A stretch of DNA of 8,013 bases from Candidatus Heimdallarchaeota archaeon. Its GTDB lineage: Archaea > Asgardarchaeota > Heimdallarchaeia > Hodarchaeales > S146-22. Both the position numbers and the translations under genes were made by a program. This document shows, one piece after another, positions 6,319 to 8,013 of this stretch. Each line of letters begins with the position of its first letter. Within the stretch, counting starts at the first letter, position 1. Below the pieces are notes generated by a model. It did no database searches and was not told the origin of the DNA. It saw only the letters and a program-made list of their open reading frames with translations. The DNA lies in NCBI GenBank assembly GCA_015520535.1, contig WAPZ01000537.1:1-8013 (forward strand), given 5' to 3'.

Positions 6319-7515
6319 GTGTCAGAATTGAATCGGTATCTTTTAATTGCCATTTCTGGTGAGATAAGTATCAAAGGGAAGCAAACACGCCGGAACATGA
6401 TTAAAATATTAATTCGAAACCTTAAAGCCTATTGTATGAAATTTGCAGAAGATCGGAAGCTTTCTTCTTTTTCAGTAGATATAGTTAATCGTTGGGATCA
6501 TCTTTTGTTGAAAACAGCAGCACAAGAGCATTTAGAAGCCTTAGCTCATTATTTAACGTTACATGTCTCCGGTATAAGTTGGATTGCTCCCGTAATACAT
6601 ACAACCTCCGATTTAAAAGATATCGAAGCCTCTGCATTGAACTATTTTATGAAAACTTTTGACTGGGAGCGAAAACGAACCTTCGCCGTGCGAGTCCAAC
6701 GACACGGCCGACATCCGTACAAAAGCATCGATGTGGCGCGTGGAATTGGTGCAATTATTTTAAGTAATCTTCCTAAAAATAGGCAGTTAAAGGTTAATTT
6801 AACGACACCCGATTATGAACTGCATATTTATATAAAAAACCAAGACTCCTATATATTTTCTCAAAAATTGAACGGCTATGGCGGTTTACCAGTTGGATGC
6901 CAAGGCTCGGTAGTTGCTGCGCTTCGCCCATGTAAAGACGACTTGATTAATTCCTTTTTGTTTGAAAAACGCGGTGCAAAAGTCAAACCAATCTATTTTT
7001 ATCTTGATGAGACGTTTAAAGAAAATGACGTTTTTTACAAGGCGTACATTCATCATGTCACCAAAAAAACGCATTATCCTCTCACAGCTATCAATTTAAA
7101 AGCCTTTTTGGATGAATTTCTCCCACACTTTCAACAACATATTTTAGTTGCCGTTCAGTATTTCATTGACTGTGTCCTTATCACCTATGCCAAAAGAATG
7201 AACATTGTCATGGTCTCCTCAGCCTTGAATCCACAACATCCCAATATCCAATTGTACGCATATCTTCGCTATCTTAAAGAATATCTCCATCCCAAAACTC
7301 AACGTATTGAGTTCCCTTTAATTCATGTAAATCCCATCCTAGCATTAGATGTTAATGCCCTCCGTTCACCATATCATTCCCTAAACACAAAAAATGATGA
7401 TTTTTGTGCGACTGCAGCAAATGACAAATTAGAATTTTCCGTCGATGGATTAAATCTTTTGCAAAAACAACAACACCGGATCGATCAATATATTAATCAA
7501 ATCTCACCAAAATGA
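6319..7515 (+). CDS. ThiI-like THUMP protein with a degenerate PP-loop domain
   Basis: The protein (398 residues) resembles ThiI, the enzyme that makes 4-thiouridine at position 8 of tRNA. The N-terminal half is well kept: GEISIKGKQTRR at 14-25 (ferredoxin-like domain), then a THUMP domain with RTFAVRVQRHGRHPYKSIDV at about 120-139 and TTPDYELHIYI at 162-172, followed by LNGYGGLPVG. Where ThiI has the ATP-binding SGGIDSPVA motif, this protein has ALRPCKDDLINSFLFEKRG at 201-219; the alignable flank (KRG) remains but the motif is gone. The later GQVASQT-type segment is also replaced (NPQHPNIQLY). It therefore probably binds tRNA without adenylating it, or acts as a subunit of another modification complex. 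The GTG start at 6319 is supported by GAGGG seven bases upstream. There is no rhodanese domain. No tie to the peptide cluster is evident; it is divergently oriented and probably housekeeping-related. Confidence 0.82.
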   Translation: MSELNRYLLIAISGEISIKGKQTRRNMIKILIRNLKAYCMKFAEDRKLSSFSVDIVNRWDHLLLKTAAQEHLEALAHYLTLHVSGISWIAPVIHTTSDLKDIEASALNYFMKTFDWERKRTFAVRVQRHGRHPYKSIDVARGIGAIILSNLPKNRQLKVNLTTPDYELHIYIKNQDSYIFSQKLNGYGGLPVGCQGSVVAALRPCKDDLINSFLFEKRGAKVKPIYFYLDETFKENDVFYKAYIHHVTKKTHYPLTAINLKAFLDEFLPHFQQHILVAVQYFIDCVLITYAKRMNIVMVSSALNPQHPNIQLYAYLRYLKEYLHPKTQRIEFPLIHVNPILALDVNALRSPYHSLNTKNDDFCATAANDKLEFSVDGLNLLQKQQHRIDQYINQISPK

Positions 7516-7519
7516 TAAG

Positions 7520-7527
7520 TTTTAAAA
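7520..7527 (+). promoter_or_regulatory. Candidate TATA box for the AbrB-like gene
   Basis: TTTTAAAA in the 62-base gap after the ThiI-like stop could place a transcript start near 7550 and a leader of about 28 bases that carries the GGTGAT ribosome binding site. Co-transcription with the preceding gene is equally possible. Confidence 0.25.
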
Positions 7528-7577
7528 CACGGATACAGTTGCTTTTCTTGAAAAAATGTGAATGGTGATGAAAATCA

Positions 7578-7811
7578 ATGAAGATGGTAATTAAAAAAAT
7601 TGACCCTATGGGTCGTGTTGTTCTGCCTAAGGAATGGCGTAAAAATAAGAACATAAAAGAAATTATCATGGTAATGTCTAAGGACAAAATTGAAATCTAC
7701 CCACGTACATCTAATCTAACCAAATATTTTGATCTTATTGAAGTGGACATAACTAATTTTGAAGATCCACATGCCTTAAAAAACGAAATTTTAAGTGTGG
7801 GAAATTCATAA
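7578..7811 (+). CDS. AbrB/SpoVT-type small DNA-binding protein
   Basis: The 77-residue protein has an AbrB-type swapped-hairpin domain at about residues 3-43: IKKIDPMGRVVLPKEWRK followed by a short strand pair ending DKIEIYP, the classic pattern of D-x-x-G-R-[IV]-x-[IL]-P-K. Such proteins dimerise through the hairpin and bind DNA, as transcription factors or as antitoxins. The C-terminal 30 residues (from about 47) are acidic and could bind a partner. GGTGAT at 7564-7569 is a full match to the archaeal ribosome binding site, eight bases before the ATG. No PIN/VapC or other toxin gene follows in the remaining 202 bases, so an antitoxin role is not supported here. It is 62 bases after the ThiI-like gene on the same strand. 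Whether it controls the peptide cluster is unknown. Confidence 0.82.
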   Translation: MKMVIKKIDPMGRVVLPKEWRKNKNIKEIIMVMSKDKIEIYPRTSNLTKYFDLIEVDITNFEDPHALKNEILSVGNS

Positions 7812-8013
7812 TAATCCAACATACTTTAAATATCCTCCCATGTGCCGGCGTTCCAAAATACTTCCATAATATATGTCCTTCACCGACTACTTATAGTTTA
7901 GAACCTTTATTTTTGTGTCAAAAACCCTTAAACACGTTACATTCAATTTATTGTTTTTAATACATAAAATGAGTGCCTATAAAGCCGTTACACAACATGG
8001 CAGTCTTTAGTAA

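Noticed and set aside
7812..8013. Possible toxin gene after the AbrB-like protein
   Set aside because: The remaining 202 bases have only very short frames; nothing resembles a PIN or other toxin, so no toxin-antitoxin pair is claimed.

Overview
The window reads as part of an archaeal chromosome or contig: AT-rich, with GGTG/GAGG-type ribosome binding sites, TATA-like boxes, oligo-T stops, a ThiI/THUMP protein, an AbrB-type swapped-hairpin protein and, most tellingly, a box C/D guide RNA whose guide matches helix 69 of large-subunit rRNA. The lineage is not resolved from sequence alone; an uncultured Asgard-like or other mesophilic archaeon is a guess.

Positions 57-5777, all on the minus strand, form a ribosomally made peptide (RiPP) gene cluster of the streptolysin S / linear azol(in)e (TOMM) type. 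In transcription order: a short precursor peptide gene (5625-5777, missed by ordinary ORF length cut-offs) with a 30-residue leader ending Thr-Pro-Gly and a 20-residue core in which 15 residues are Cys, Ser or Thr; an oligo-T tract; an ABC-2 permease; its ATPase; a SagB-type FMN dehydrogenase; a SagC-like leader-binding, zinc-containing partner protein; and a SagD-like YcaO cyclodehydratase ending in the PxPxP tail. The expected pathway is leader capture by the C protein, ATP-dependent cyclisation of Cys/Ser/Thr by YcaO, oxidation of azolines to azoles by the dehydrogenase, leader removal by a protease not present here, and export by the ABC transporter. No dedicated protease or immunity gene is visible; either could lie beyond position 1.

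Positions 5778-6187 hold no convincing gene apart from the precursor's 5' region. On the plus strand, 6188-6306 holds a TATA box, a box C/D sRNA of about 70 nt and an oligo-T stop. It is followed by a GTG-started ThiI-like protein (6319-7515) that keeps the THUMP half but has lost the PP-loop catalytic motif, and then a small AbrB-like DNA-binding protein (7578-7811). Positions 1-56 and 7812-8013 show no gene I can support.
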